A stretch of DNA of 64,000 bases, from NCBI GenBank assembly GCA_003344405.1, contig NOWV01000016.1, forward strand, positions 248,001 to 312,000, given 5' to 3'. Under the pieces are notes generated by a model, which had not been told where the DNA came from, ran no database searches, and worked only from the letters and a program-made list of their open reading frames with translations. This document shows positions 39,601 to 53,400 of this stretch, piece after piece (within the stretch, counting starts at the first letter, position 1; every line of letters starts with the position of its first letter). A program made the position numbers and the translations under genes. The DNA is from Trichoplax sp. H2 (Eukaryota > Placozoa > Uniplacotomia > Trichoplacea).

Positions 39601-42600
39601 GTGTTCCTCAATGGTAGATCTAGAAGTAGTGAATCAATATAATTATATACTGCTCGTAAATTCCTTTACAATCTTAGAAATTTACAATACTATTTCGATC
39701 GAAGACTGGACTAAAATGACAAGTAAAAGATCATATTAGCACGAGATTATTTTTATGATATCCTTAAAATTAGCATATTACCAACCTAAGGAATCCAACT
39801 TCACTTTTATATACACTTAAAATGGCTTGTGTAACAGCTATTGAAGAAAGATTAAAATTATTTTATGATGGGAAATTCGACTCCTATTACTATCTTATGA
39901 ATAAATTTTTTCATATTTTAAAGGGATCATAGAGATAGAATAGACCGATATGAAAAATCATATTGGCTTAAACTAACGTGGATCTTGACTCGTTTCAAGA
40001 ATAATATGTTCTAATGTTTCGGATAGTTGGCGAATACTAATTTTATTATCGGCATCCATTTCAAAGCTCTATAATTCATAATTTTCAATTAGTAATTTAA
40101 ATTTCATGCGTTAAAGGTTATTGAGATTAATTCAAAGGTCTTAAACCTGAATAACTTCTTGTGCATTAGCTAATCCTTCCTGAGCCAAAATATCACTAAC
40201 GGCTTCAGCCGGAACATAGCTGCAAGTTATACATTATTTTGATGATCATTAATTGTAAACATACAGGAAAATATTGTTTCAGTCGTAACGGAAATTGCAT
40301 ATTTGATTTCATAATAGAAGCGAGTACTAACCCACTATGGTTAGGATCTAACGAACTGAAGAGATCAGCAGTTTGATTAAAGGAATAGGGTGTTGGTACT
40401 CGACTGGTTTGAGAAGTGAGCTCCTCAGGTCCAAGGCGATTAATTGAAGCACGTCTCTGCAAAATTATTACAGCATTAAATCGAATTGAATAACGGCTAA
40501 ATAGATTCTTTTCTTCTTCTAACTGTTATCCTCCAATTACGTAATCTATGACTTAAAAAATGAAATATTAATTTAAATTATAGACCTTGAGCGATGCCGG
40601 TAGACGTAGTGTTTGTGGTGGAGTTCCGGGTAAAGATATCGGAGGAGAATTGGCAAAAGCGCCTAACTCTTTCACGATGGATAACCCATGTAAAAATTCG
40701 TCAAAACTAAGTGTGCCATCTTTATTTTCATCCAGTTCTTCAAAAAGAAAGGATAATTCCTAGGAGTTGAGAGGTATAAGAAAAGATTAGGATTAATAGG
40801 AAGTAGCCTGGAAATATCCTTTCATCTTGAACGGTCGAATAGAATATTAAAATTCTTGATTGAAAGTGCGTTGGTATAAATTAACTGTGCCTAGAAATAC
40901 CTCTTCATTTAAATTTTCCATTCCAATATGTTCGCAAACTGTTTTTAACTCGTGAACGTCAAGAAAACCTGCTTGACCCACATTGACTTCTTCCAAGATT
41001 GCTTTTAATCTTTCCCTTTCCTCTGCTGCTGCGAGTTCATCATCACTTGTGTAAGATCCTGGCTCGATTCGTGTACTATTTAGCGACATATTCCATTGTT
41101 GGTTGGCTGCAGTACTCTATTTCCAATGAAATTACGAACTATTTTACATCAATGCACTAGAAATTTGGCGCTATTTTAAACCAGAGTCTATTTTGCAGTT
41201 GATAACGGCATAAACTAGTCATTATGACGACATTTTAAATTCCTCTAAATTTGGTATAGAACTCCTACTCCACAAACTTACCGGAGCTGGCGATCCCGAT
41301 CTTTTACTATCACTGTAGCTATCAAAATCGTTGTCAGAATAAGATGTATCTGCTTCCGAATCCGGCCTTGATCTTCTTCCATATCGTTTCGCTCTTGTGC
41401 TTAAATGTCGAGTGGTTTCTATATGGATTAATGAAACGCTTAATGAGCCTTACAAAGTCAATTTACTGAAGGTGTCTGTGAACGATACAGTTAGATTCTA
41501 TTTCAAATTAGCCTTCTATAGAAACTTAGGTTACTATAACTATGATCTAGTCTATCATAGGCCAGTTCAATTCAGTTGGCTAGGGTTATATAGGATCATT
41601 TATTACTATGCTTGTGCTATACCATAGATTTATGATCCTATCTTTCAGCTTGATGAGCTCTTTATGTTATCATGTTATTGTACATGCAAATTCAATCCAA
41701 TGAACGTTATGCAGAATCATTTACGTGTATTACTATACTTGTGTTATGTTGTAGATTTATAATACCATCTTTCAACTTTATATAAGTTTTTTAAAATTAT
41801 AATATCCCAAGCGAAGTCTATCCAAATATGAATAAGTATGTATTACTATACTTGTGCTACGCTGTAGATTTATAATGTTATCTTTTAGCTTTAGAAGCTT
41901 TTTAAAAGTTTAAAATCACACGCAAATTCTGTCCAACTATGAGTAAGTGTTTATACGTATTACTATACATGGGGTATGCTGTAGATTATAATACCATCTT
42001 TCAGCCTTATAAGCTTTTTAAAGTATAATATCACTTGCGAATTCTATCCGATTAGCCATATGGAGAAAATCAATCGCTGTGCTTGTAATTAAGCAGATCA
42101 ATGGTAGTAATCTCTACTACTATATTGCATATCTTGTAAATATCCGTATAGTCAAAATCAAAACAATCAAGAATTTTACGGTAATATTCATATTTACTCT
42201 CATCCTAATAAACAGTTTGGATTGACAATAGTCTACTTTGGATTACTTTAATAATAGTATTGCAAAGGAGATTCCATTAATTTAATGATTTATTTATTTA
42301 GGCATAGTGTACAGACAATAAAACAGATAGCAATAATAACTTCTGTTGGACTTGATAGACTTACGTGATTCCGATTCGCTTTCACTAGTATCTGTTTCAG
42401 TAGCGCTTGCAACGCGAGATAAAACTTCTACAAATCCACTTTTAAATTGCTCGAAAGAAATCTAAATATATTATCAGTAAAAGAAATTAGCTAAATGTAT
42501 GATAGTAATTAATAAAATTAGTAAATTGTGGAAATGAAAGAGACTAAAACTGTAAAAATCAGCGACAATCAAGAAATCATAATCAGGTTGAGAATTTACT

Positions 42601-43916
42601 AAGGGATACAATTAATCGATATAGAATTTTTGAAGAAATCATAATCAGGTTAAGAATTAACTATTGCAAACAATTGATCGATATAGAATTCTTTACGTAA
42701 TTGTCTAAGGAAGTAGGCAAATGATAATAATCAAACTTTAAAATTTGGGAATGTTAGAAGCGAAAGAGACTCAATAGTAAAATCTGCGACTTTAATATTA
42801 TTAAGAACTATGGAAGGCGATCAATAGATATAAAGTTCTTTTACTTCTTGCCACGGCTACTCAAGAATGGGCATATATTTAATAACAAATGGAAGCCTTT
42901 TGATGTGAACATTAAATATGCAACAACAGATCAAAGTCTTACTAGGTTCGCTAATTTTACTATTGTTGACGACTAGATATGAAAAGCGATGGATAAGTAT
43001 AAAATTCTTTTGCTTTTCACCGAGGTTACTCGAGAAAGGGTAGTCAATTTTATGAGCTAAGAAAGTTTCTGATCTAAATATTAAATAGGCCACAACAGAT
43101 ATAAGGCATATTCTGTTTGCTATTCTTGATCATATAAAGAACTAATTATGAAAGGCAACGGATAAATATAAGATTCTTTTACTTCTCACAATGGCCACTC
43201 AAGAAAGAGCAATAATTTTAATGACAAAATGAAAATTTCTGATTTTCTTCCAACACTCAATATACTACAATACGTATAAGCTCCGTTTTGTTATACAAAT
43301 TATATACGTCGAATTTTTAAGCTATCTTGAGGCTGTATCATGATCAATTTGATGGAAAAATGAACACTTTTGATTTCACTACCAACGCTTAATGTGCTAT
43401 AAATTATAATGGATAGAAGCTCTATTATTCTAATTAAGTCGAATTTTTAAGTTCTTATGACGACGATGTATTATGATCAATTTCGTGAAAAAAATGAACA
43501 CTAGATGTACTGTAATGGGTATAAATTCTGCCATCTTGATTAAGCCGACTTTTTAAGCTATATTAGAGCTGTATTATGATATATTTCATAGAAAAAATAA
43601 GCACTTTTGAATATACTTTAGGGATTCAATATGCTATAACAAGTATGAAATCGGCTTAATCTTTCAAGTTATTATTTTTCCTATTTTGAAGCTATATCTT
43701 ACCAAGAACAGCCGAAAATCAACAATGATAATGGATACTTACATGACCAGAACTACCTCGAGGCACAAGGACATTAACAATTTGCGGTGCTTGTTCGTCT
43801 AGTTGCAGTTTGTGGCATAGCGATATCAATTCTTCTTTCGTTAAAAAGCCATCGCCATCATGATCACAGGTCATAAAGACTTCGTGTAACTGGGCTTCAT
43901 AAGCTTCTTCATCCAT
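33629..43916 (-). CDS. NINL: Ninein/ninein-like centrosomal EF-hand coiled-coil protein, complete, 20 coding exons
   Basis: Ninein-family proteins anchor microtubules and gamma-tubulin complexes at centrosomes and basal bodies. Exons, 5' to 3': 43916-43743, 42461-42365, 41391-41282, 41116-40901, 40759-40586, 40456-40332, 40219-40147, 40068-39978, 39837-39786, 39619-39479, 39370-39196, 38316-38200, 38058-37671, 36951-35394, 35248-35143, 35034-34900, 34789-34595, 34484-34335, 34172-33960, 33826-33629. They join in frame to 1495 codons; human NINL is about 1380. EF-hand loops: DHDGDGFLTKEE (18-29) and DENKDGTLSFDE (209-220), with a degenerate loop between. The family motif KRYGRRS (92-98), GLANAQEVIQ and KENSRL-like ENSRL are present. 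From about residue 370 it is heptad-rich coiled coil, broken at about 574-627 by a Gly/Arg-rich and then a Ser/Asp/Glu-rich linker. The C-terminal SELYLEN resembles NINL. The start matches NINL (MDEE); an acceptor at 43923-43924 implies a 5' UTR intron. The donor at 39479 is weak. Confidence 0.92.
41600..42065. repeat. Tandem repeat in ninein-like intron 2, unit about 115-125 bp
   Basis: Four units share TATTACTATACTTGTGCTA, then TGTAGATTTATAATACCATC, TTTCAGCTTTATAAGCTTTTTAAA-like strings, and GC(A/G)AATTCTATCCAA. Copies start near 41610, 41730, 41846 and 41960. Confidence 0.85.
42540..43690. repeat. Tandem repeats in ninein-like intron 1, two families
   Basis: From 42540 to 43230, units of about 60-170 bp share GATCGATATAGAATTCTTT or ATAAGATTCTTTTACTT(C)T followed by GGC(T)ACTC(A)AGAA. 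From about 43310 to 43690, units of about 115 bp share TCGAATTTTTAAGCTAT, CTGTATCATGATCAATTT, GAAAAATGAACAC and TGTGCTATAA. The exon at 43743 lies just beyond. Confidence 0.75.
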
Positions 43917-44989
43917 TTCTGCCTGTAGAAGATGAATATATTATTACATCGGATAGCTATAACCAATTCTATATGGTTAAGATTGTATCAAGATATTAAT
44001 AATAAAAGTTTTAATTGTTTATTCCTTGAATAATGTCTATCGATTATTAATAGCGTCACAATAATTAATGGTTAAAAAGCATATTATTCTGTCGCTAATG
44101 ATCTCTACTGTCGGATAAGATCCATTTCAATCAAGGAAATCGGAATCACCATTGCTAAATGGATACACTATCCAGTTGGGTATCGTTTAGAAAGAATCGA
44201 TTCTTCTAGATTGATACTTTGATGAAAATTGATGTCTATGTAATTAATGATGATTCCTCGTCTATGTTATTTCTGCTGGCAGACAGTACTCGAATGAACT
44301 CATTTCTCCATTTTAAAGTTTCTCTTGAAAAGGATTAAATGTTAAGCGATAGGTAGGGTAGGCGAGAAAACGATACAATCATTGCAGGAAAATGATAAAA
44401 TTGAACAGAATTTTTACACTGATGGACAACTGTGTCAAGATTCTCGAGACTGCTACATGGGAAATAGGATTTTAAATCAATAGAAATCTTATATAATGAG
44501 TTCAATAAATGGTTAATAAAATCTTGTGAATACTAATGATAACAATGGATAAGAAAGTTATATTTAAATGTAGAATAAATAACATTCAAGGGCGAAAATG
44601 GATTCAAAATGGGTGTTTTTTATATCATAAAATAGAGAAGATTGTAATTTGAGTTAGTAAGGCCCATGGGATCGATGGATATTTGAACTAATACAGTGGT
44701 AGTTCATGGGCAATTAAGGAAGAAAGTAAATGAGGTATGATGATAGCGGGTAGGATAGGCCTAGCTGAAAAATGATCAATACCCAATAAAGCAGGAGTAT
44801 GGATATAGAAATAAAATAGGTAAACGATCATAGATGGAAATAGACTACTCCATTATGATTATATCTCGATTATATTGATGACATGATGATTGGATTTAGA
44901 ATTCTATGGTAGCAAGTTATAGGTAAAGAAATCAAAAATAAGCAGGTCCACAGCAAAACGAATAAGATAGAAAGAAAATAACTATGTAG

Positions 44990-45440
44990 ACGATTCTAGA
45001 CAGGGTTTAAGGTTTGGAGGAACATCGTCAACGTTTGACAGTTGGTTACTTTTTCTTTTAAAGGACTATTTTCGTGTACAGAAGGTGAAAAATTAATGAG
45101 GCGTAATAAAACATTGGAGACGGAAGTTTTCGAAGGTGGTCCACTCCAAAATGAACTAGAAGGAACTATATTGATAGTTCTAGATAGGAGGTGGGAAATT
45201 AATGAGGCGCAATAAAACAGATAAATATTATATGTAGACGATTCTAGATAGGGTTTGATGGAGCATTGGCAGCGTTTAATAGTTAATTACCGTACTTTCT
45301 TTTTTAAGACTATCTCTTCGACAGGAGGTGAAAAATTAATGGGGCGTAATAAAAAAGATGAGATAGAAGTATTTAAAGACGCAAAACTCCAAATCAGCAA
45401 GACGGAGAGAAATGAAGAAAGCGTATGGAGACAATTCTAG
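44990..45440. repeat. Tandem repeat, about 195-240 bp unit
   Basis: ATGTAGACGATTCTAGA followed by (C/T)AGGGTTT occurs at 44994 and 45232, with a variant ATGGAGACAATTCTAGCTAG at 45425. Within units GAGGTGAAAAATTAATG, GGCGTAATAAAA and GGAGCATTG-type strings recur. A 61-codon frame at 45255-45440 is made of this repeat. Confidence 0.8.
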
Positions 45441-48029
45441 CTAGGATGAAATAGAATAGTATATTACTCTAGTCCATTAGTTTTCATTCTTTAAGTGCTT
45501 TAGCAAATTTCATAATTCTGATGATGATGGTAAAATCTCGATTGAATTTGAATCACTCTAGCCATGCAAGAGCGATCAACCGTTGCAAGAGCTATGCAAA
45601 GTTTACTTATCCTGATTTATATGTTTAGATATTCATCTTTGAACTCTTTTATATACAGTCTTAGTCAAATAGCAGCGGCAAGACGCTAATCATAACAAAC
45701 TATCAAGATTGCCCCAAAAGACAGAATACTTCCGGCAAAGTAGATTATAAATACAATCTTAGCCTATTTCAACTGTTTTAGAATTTTTGTAAGGGTTGGC
45801 AAGTGGAAAATGATGGAGCTAAGTAAATCTGTGGGGAGCAATGTTGCAAATGGGTAGCTGGATAGGTTTAAAGTGCTTACTCTTGAGTACGATATTTTCT
45901 ACAAATAAAAGTACCGCGAACGTGGAAGTACCTAAAAGACATCCTTGGATTGCATTAGGGTTTATTATGGAGATTAGAATCTGTTATAGACAAGGTAGAA
46001 AGATTGCCACTGTGATAGTGAATTTGGAGGTAGAAAGAAGAGATTTTGTTACTGCTAAAATGATGTTGGATATCATAAAACGGAACCCATCAGTATAACT
46101 AGAGTAAAGCTTAGGCAAAGTCTACACTTCCTTTTTTTAACTTTATCTATCAAATTGCAACTACGGAGGATGGAAGAAGAAGTAACTCTTTCTTGATTTA
46201 CAAGATATAGAACGATTGTGAATATGAAATTTGAAATAATGAAAGGATTTATATCAATCGATTGCTTGCAATCGGAAATCATCACTTATTTTAACATAGT
46301 TGTACTTTAATAAAGTGACAGAAGAATGAATCATTAAAATCCATTTGGTGAAAGAGAAGAAATGGAAGTAATGGCATTCCAATTTTTCCAGTTGAGAATA
46401 TGAAAATGTAGCCTTTTGAGGCATTAACCAGGACAATAGAATAAGTATCTAAATTGATTAGAATATGCTTAATGATGAACTATTAGCTGGAACATGTAGG
46501 AAAAGATTGCCTTGACCATCCATGCTAGGCGTATATAATTTTTATAGCCGTCAAAAGAAGTAGGGTATTGGAAGTAGAAGCATCGATCATGACAGGAATT
46601 AAAAGAATATTTCCATTCATCTTTGATTAGATAATCGTTCTAGTTCCCCTTTCCCGATCGCTGTGTCAGGCTATTTTAATTTTTCCTATCTTAGCCGCGA
46701 CCTATGTACCCACTGGATATAAAAGTATTTATCGCATCGTAGCTTATGAATACATTTTAGGGTTAGCGTCCTTAGCTGGTATAACTAGATACTCGTTCCC
46801 GATTATGTAAGCTGATAAAGATGATGTACCGATTGCTGATCCATCTCTAGCTTAATCTATCCACACTTACTTCTAGCCACAGAAAGGATTAACCCTTAAC
46901 TTGCGGGAAATATTCTCTTTTTTTGCTGCCTAGGCCAATTCAAGTTGAAGTTGATAATTTGATTCGTTGTTCACTCAACGAGTAGAATATTCTAATGGCT
47001 TGTCGAGAAGAAGAATTGAATAGATTTAATGTATAGAAGTCAATGTTAGAATCATTATTTGTTCAATGTCAATACAATGTAGAGACAATCGGATAGCAAT
47101 GTCTTTCTCCTTCCATCGTCTCCAACTCGCTAGTTTGTAACCACTTTTCTTGCCTACTATGTTGTATCCTTCATTTCATCGACTGTAGGGTATAAGTAGA
47201 GCGGTGTATTTAGCTCACCACAGTAGACAAGATTGAAAATGGAAGCTGCAATCCGCGATCTGGGTTAACGCCTTGGATGATTACTATAGTAACGGTGGTT
47301 AGGGACGCTGACTCATCGATTGCAAGATGGAAGAAGAGAAAAGAGATAGGATAAAACATACAATTCATCAATAATTCAATCTTAATTAATAACCATAATC
47401 ATCATTGTCATTAGAATAATAATTATCATGTTATGCTAATCCTGTGGATGCTGGATCACATGATTTGCCCACTTTCTTCAATAGATGAAATCAATTCAAC
47501 AGTTGTTGATGCCATGATCAACAGCCTATTAATTCAAGCTGGAACTAGAGAAATAATATGCAGGACAATGCTCTAGCTTGGCTCAAGGTTGTTTATTCAA
47601 AAATCATTCTATCAAGACGATAAAGAACATGGTCAAGCTGTCATCATACAATACATTCAATACTATTTTTCAACCTGTCAATTATTTCAATTCTTATTAT
47701 GGTAAAAATAACATGAAATCAAATCGACTTTTTTAGCTTGTTATATGATTGAATTGATTATATTAATTATGCTTGGATATAGGATAATTGGTTGATAAAA
47801 ATACAATTTGTATTAGGTTACGATAACTTGAATACGGAATACAACAATAAAGAGGGAAGATGGCGGTAGTCATGTTATTCGCTATGAACGGGGTTATACT
47901 ATATAGTGGCAGCTCATTCAATTAGAGTAGCATCTATTTTCGTCAATGATAGCGATAAATAAGCCAACGTTTTTTTCCCTTAATCGCTCCTAAATGCTTT
48001 CAATTAAAGTATAATTTTAATCGGAATGA

Positions 48030-50480
48030 CCCATTTGAAATATGAATGGTATGTTTGTTATGGATTGGTATTTCAGAACAACTTATTATTAAATCGAATA
48101 TTTCATACTCTATTATGCCTATAAAATGCAAAGTCTGAATGGAAATAAAATAAGATGAATAGGGTGGACTATAGACATTCCATAATACTATAGTATATGA
48201 ATGGAATAAGTTTCTAACTCTAGTCTTATTAATATAGAATAACATATCATTTGACAGTATAAGGCCATCAATTGGCTAAAGAGAGAGCCATAAACTACTA
48301 GAAATTTTTTACCTAAAAATTTCCAGTAGTTCATGGAAGGGGCCATGATTAATTCAATTGAATATGATTTCATCTATGATGACTAGTCCTAACTATGAAT
48401 GGTATAATTGTTATTTATAGGTGATTGATACTTGATAAATGAATAACAAGTGGCTATTACAATGCTTGAATACGAATATAGCATTCTTTCTGGACGATTT
48501 ATTCTCTGTTAGACGTACGATTTCATAGTTTGAATGAAATAAATTCTTGTAATAATAAATTTGGTCATGGTAGTCGTATTAAGTTATCCTGGTATAAGAT
48601 ATAACATTGCTGACGTTATTGCCCATCCATCGTTCATTGATTAATGCAAATTAACATAGTCTGATCCATCAATTACCAATTCTAACTATTAATGACATAT
48701 TTGTTGTTTATACATATGTGGTCTCTATATGAAAACAATCTTTTAGGCTTTTCATATTCTATTTACTACGTATATTTTTAAATACTGCCACAACTACTCT
48801 TGTGACACAAGAAACAACACACTGCTTATAATAAACTTTGCTTTAATCCGCAGAACTACTTCCCTAGCCTACAGTATAGTAACTGGAATCCTTGCGAAGT
48901 ACTAACTCGCTTAACACAATACGCGTATACGATATATATCTATCATACAACTTAGACTTAACCTGAATCACTTTTTATTGATCACACTCCTTCCAATATA
49001 CTCTTTCAGTGGTTATAAACATATTTCGATAATAAACATCTTGTTACGATTGAATTATGAAATACGGACATTCGAGGTAATAAACAATTTCATACGTAAA
49101 TCTACTTCGACCATAAGCCCTGTCAAGCTCCTATGTTCTCGATACTTACTTGTACCATAATAACTTAGGTTATTACTAACAATAACAATTCCTAAAGTAG
49201 TGGTTCATACTTCTTAAAAGTTCAAAACAAACTGTTATCATAAACTACACATCCATATCAAAGCTATTTTGATGACTGTGACAATACATAGCTCGAAAGA
49301 GAAGGAAATAATATGCGTTTCATGTCCTATTAAATTTTACATAATTCTAATCATACATATGTGGCCAATACTTACTCATATTTTTATATATACGAGTATA
49401 TGTTATTACTACTTAATAACAAGTTGTTAATGACAACTCTCCTTTGGACTTTCCATTCTCTATTTATTACGCATATTTTAAAATGCGTAGCTCGAATGGA
49501 AAGAAAATTATATATATTTCATATGCTCTTTAGCCTTACCCAACTCTAACCATGAATGACATATTTGTTCTTTATACGTAAGTGATCAATACTTAATAAC
49601 AAGTTGTTATGAAAACACTCTTTTGAACTTTTCATACTCTATTCATTACGAATATTTTTAAATGCATAGTTTGAATGGAAAGGAAATGATGTACGTTTCA
49701 TATGCTATTTAGTTTTACTCAATTCTAATTATGAATGACATATTTGTTGTTTGTACATATGTGGTCAGTACTTACATGCGTATATATATATATATATATA
49801 TATTATTACTACTCAATAACAAGTTGTTAATGATAACAGTCCTTAGGACTTTCTATTCTCTATTTACCACGTATGTTTAAAATGCGTAGCTGAAATGGAA
49901 AGAAAATTATATACTGTTATATTTCACGAGCTATTTAGCTTTACCCAGTTTAACTGTGAATGACATGTTTGCTATTTATACATATATATGTATTATATTT
50001 TAAAATGCGTAGCTTGTATGGATAGAGAATTATATATATATTGCATGTGCTATTTAACTTTACCCAATTCTAATCGTGAATGATTTATTTATTATTTATA
50101 TATATATGATCAGTACTTAATTACAAGTTGCAATGAAAACTTCCTTTTGTGCTTTTCATTCTCTATTTATTACGTATATTTTAAAATGCATAATTTGAAT
50201 GGAAGAAAGTAATACACGATTCATATGCTATGCTTTACTTTGGCTTTACATAATTCCATCGATGAATGACATATTTGTTGTTTATACCTACGTGTGTTCA
50301 GTGCTTACTCATGCATATGTTATGGTCAACGTCGATAATCATAATATTCCTTTAAACTTTTCAATCTCTATTTATTATATTTTAAAAAGCATAGTTCGAA
50401 TGAAAAGATTACTAGCACTACATCAATTATTTACTCGTCAATGCAATATAAGATAATTTGATCCATAATTACCAACTCTA
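48030..50480. repeat. Large diverged tandem array, unit about 120-220 bp in its clearest part
   Basis: The phrase ATGAATGACATATTTGTTGT, then TTATACATATGTGGTCAGTA, recurs with variation near 48038, 48393, 48684, 49551, 49732, 49955, 50077 and 50262. It is followed by CTTAATAACAAGTTGTTAATG, CTTTTCATTCTCTATTTATT, ACG(T)ATATTTTAAAATGCATAG and TTGAATGGAAAG(G)AAAT. Several open frames here are fragments of the unit. Confidence 0.85.
49781..49803. repeat. TA microsatellite inside the 48-50.5 kb array
   Basis: Uninterrupted alternating T and A of about 23 bp, located in a spot where sister units carry a shorter TA-rich segment. Confidence 0.9.
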
Positions 50481-53400
50481 GCTCTGAATAGCATGACTAC
50501 CATTCAGGCCTGATAAACTGAGAATAAATTTCTCTTTGTCACGATACTTGTACTGTAACGAGTATTATTACATACAGTATGTAGATTCTTAGTAAATATA
50601 AAACTAATTCATTTTCGGGTAAGGGCAAATAAATTAGTTAGATATCTAATCCATAAGAGAGTTTAAAGATCAAGTCGTGTTTTGATCATGGTTAATCTCG
50701 TGTTATATGCGTGCTCTAACCCATCTTTATCAACGATTTTGTCGCCGGGCCAATACAAGAAGCTTTACGAGGACTACCTTGTCAAGAATTTATTTATAGT
50801 ATATGAATGAATATAATACTCATATTTCTAAGAATTTGCATTATCAATGAATGATATGTTATGTTAATTATTTTGATCGATTAGTGCTTATGAAATGGTC
50901 CTATTACAATAATTGTTAACATCTAAACATAGGTTTGTTGCTCTGTATCCATATATATTCCAATTTCTACTTGATTGTTCAATCATTATTTATGATATTA
51001 ACTTTCTGATTGCTCCTAGCTGTGATGTTCGTTGAATAACTTGTGAAAAATTGTTATTTCTGTCTAAATTTCAATATACTAGATGGTAATCTTGCCTTTT
51101 ATGATGTGCTTAGAATATTTTATGCACGTCACTAAGCAAGATTACATTCATGCGTAGGCATTAAATAGCAATATCACGTGCACCATCAAATACTTGGCAT
51201 TTATTGGAAATTAGAGTAATAAAGTTTCGTTACCTTGCATATCAAAACGTATTCCAATTTCTAAAATATCTGGTAAGGATGTCATTGCTTTCGTAAGCTG
51301 CGTTACGAATATCAGAGTCGGCTAGCTAATATCAGAAAAATGTTTGTCGTAAAAAGTAGCTATTATATCGATCTAAGCTTGGAATCTTACATATTCTAAT
51401 TAAGCTATAAAAACTTGAAAGCATTTAAATATCCACAATAATGTCGTAGCTGTATGGGCATCGTTCAAATTAATTTAAATTTAATTTATTAGAGTTGAAA
51501 AAAAGGCTAGGTCCAACTAAAATAATTTAAGTATTAAGATTATCGTTATTAGATAAGGTAGAATTTCTGTTATTGATTTAAATGTAAAATGCGCTCTATT
51601 TTCTAAAGTAAAATGTTATCTTATGGAGTTGGCTAATGGTATTATTACAAATTTTGATACCAATATTGATCGAGAATGGACGTAGAATAATACCTACTGT
51701 TTTAGAAATATTAAAAATATTTAATCCAATTTTCAATTACGATATCAGGTATAAAATCGTTTTATGAATTTCGTCCCAAAATAATCGATGTGAAAGGGTC
51801 AATTCTATTGATTGGAAATTGACCTTATAAAGTTTAGCATTTCATCTGCATCAAATTCTAATCATGTTATCGGCGTTGGGTTGATTCATGAATTTAATTG
51901 TAGATAAATTAACGTCATAACACTAGAATAAATAAATTAAAATTGCGTTTCCATAAATTGATTAGTTTATAATTGCATTAAAATTTTACTATTGTTTTTA
52001 ATTACAAAGCGTAATAATTATAGAAATCAAAGAATGTAATTTACGTAATCTTACTTATAAATTTTCATCTAAGCTCATGTACGTTAAAACTTACGATCAT
52101 ATTAATGCAGTTGTTGTAAAGCCTACACGCATTTTCTTAATAATTTTCGTAAAATATTTATCTCTCAGTCAATAAAAGATGGCAATAAATACAGTATTGC
52201 TTTTAGTTCACTAGTTACTAATGTAATTGAGACATAAGTTCTTTATTTTATCTAAGAAATGATCATATTGCTATTTCAGTTCTATCGCACTTTAAATTTT
52301 TGATCCCGTATCTGATAGCACATTTCCGTTCAGTAAATAGTGTTTAAGCTTATTTAGATATCACCAATATTTCCTTATTACATGCTAGATAAGATTCGCT
52401 GCTTAATTAAATTAAAGCTAGATTTAATTCTTTTCCAATCGTTTTTTCGTACGCGAATAGCGATATAGAGAATACTATCTAATTATAGTTCTAATCACGT
52501 TAAGGCATTAATTGTAGCTCATATCGTAAATACTGACGTAGATTTAATAAAATTAGGATAACAAAAAATCACTGCTTGATTTGTTAAAAAATTAAATCAT
52601 TTAGTATTGCTTATCAATTTACTTTGCTATTGATTACATAAAATGCCGACGGTATGTTATGATTATATTATCGGCATAGTAACGGTTTTCTTGTAACTAG
52701 ACAAAAATATAAGTCTCGGCTTTGATTGCTGTTAATCTATGCCTATAGCTATATCAAACTCACGTTTTATTCATCAAAGCTACTAACTATGATAACAGGC
52801 GGGGTCTCTGTCATCATTATCGTTGTATCTCTGTCATTAACGCATTAGTCTTGCAAATAAAAGTAGAAAAATCCACCTACTTAAGCTATTGATAATTTTA
52901 TCATTATTTTAGTAAGGTTTTCTGTCTATCAAATAATATAGTTTTATTATTTTGAAGCAAAAATAATCCATAGTAATACTTTTGAATCGATTAACTGTAC
53001 GCAGTGCTATTTCCTGGAATGATGCGATCAAACTATTTATAGCCCAGAGACAGAAGGATTAGACCGAATTGTTTCCATACTTATAATCATAATTAATTAG
53101 AATCAATAGGCTCACATATTATATAACAGAATAGGAAATAACATCGCTCTCAGGACAGAAAGTAACAGCATTTAATAAATAAATAATAATCCTACTATTA
53201 GTTTATATAGACACTTAGCTATAGCAGTGCCTCATAGCCAATTTATGAATACCGTTGATAGATTGATTTGTTTCTGCTTTAGGAAATAAAGAGTTAGAGC
53301 TACAATTTATCAATTGTTTTCCATATGCTATTGGTTACAATGTCAGTAAATAGTAAGGAGTTTGGGAAATGAAAAACTTATTACGAGAAAGTCTAGAGAG

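Noticed and set aside
45841-46098. 85-codon plus-strand frame
   Set aside because: No domain recognised and no supporting neighbouring exon; likely chance.
46634-46812. Open plus-strand stretch of about 59 codons, hydrophobic (FPILAATYVPTGYK)
   Set aside because: Starts after a stop without ATG, has no clear splice sites and no recognised family; could be a remnant but cannot be supported.
47238-47265. Possible start exon MEAAIRDLG behind a TATAAG-like box
   Set aside because: The following donor (GTTAAC) is weak and no continuing exon was found.
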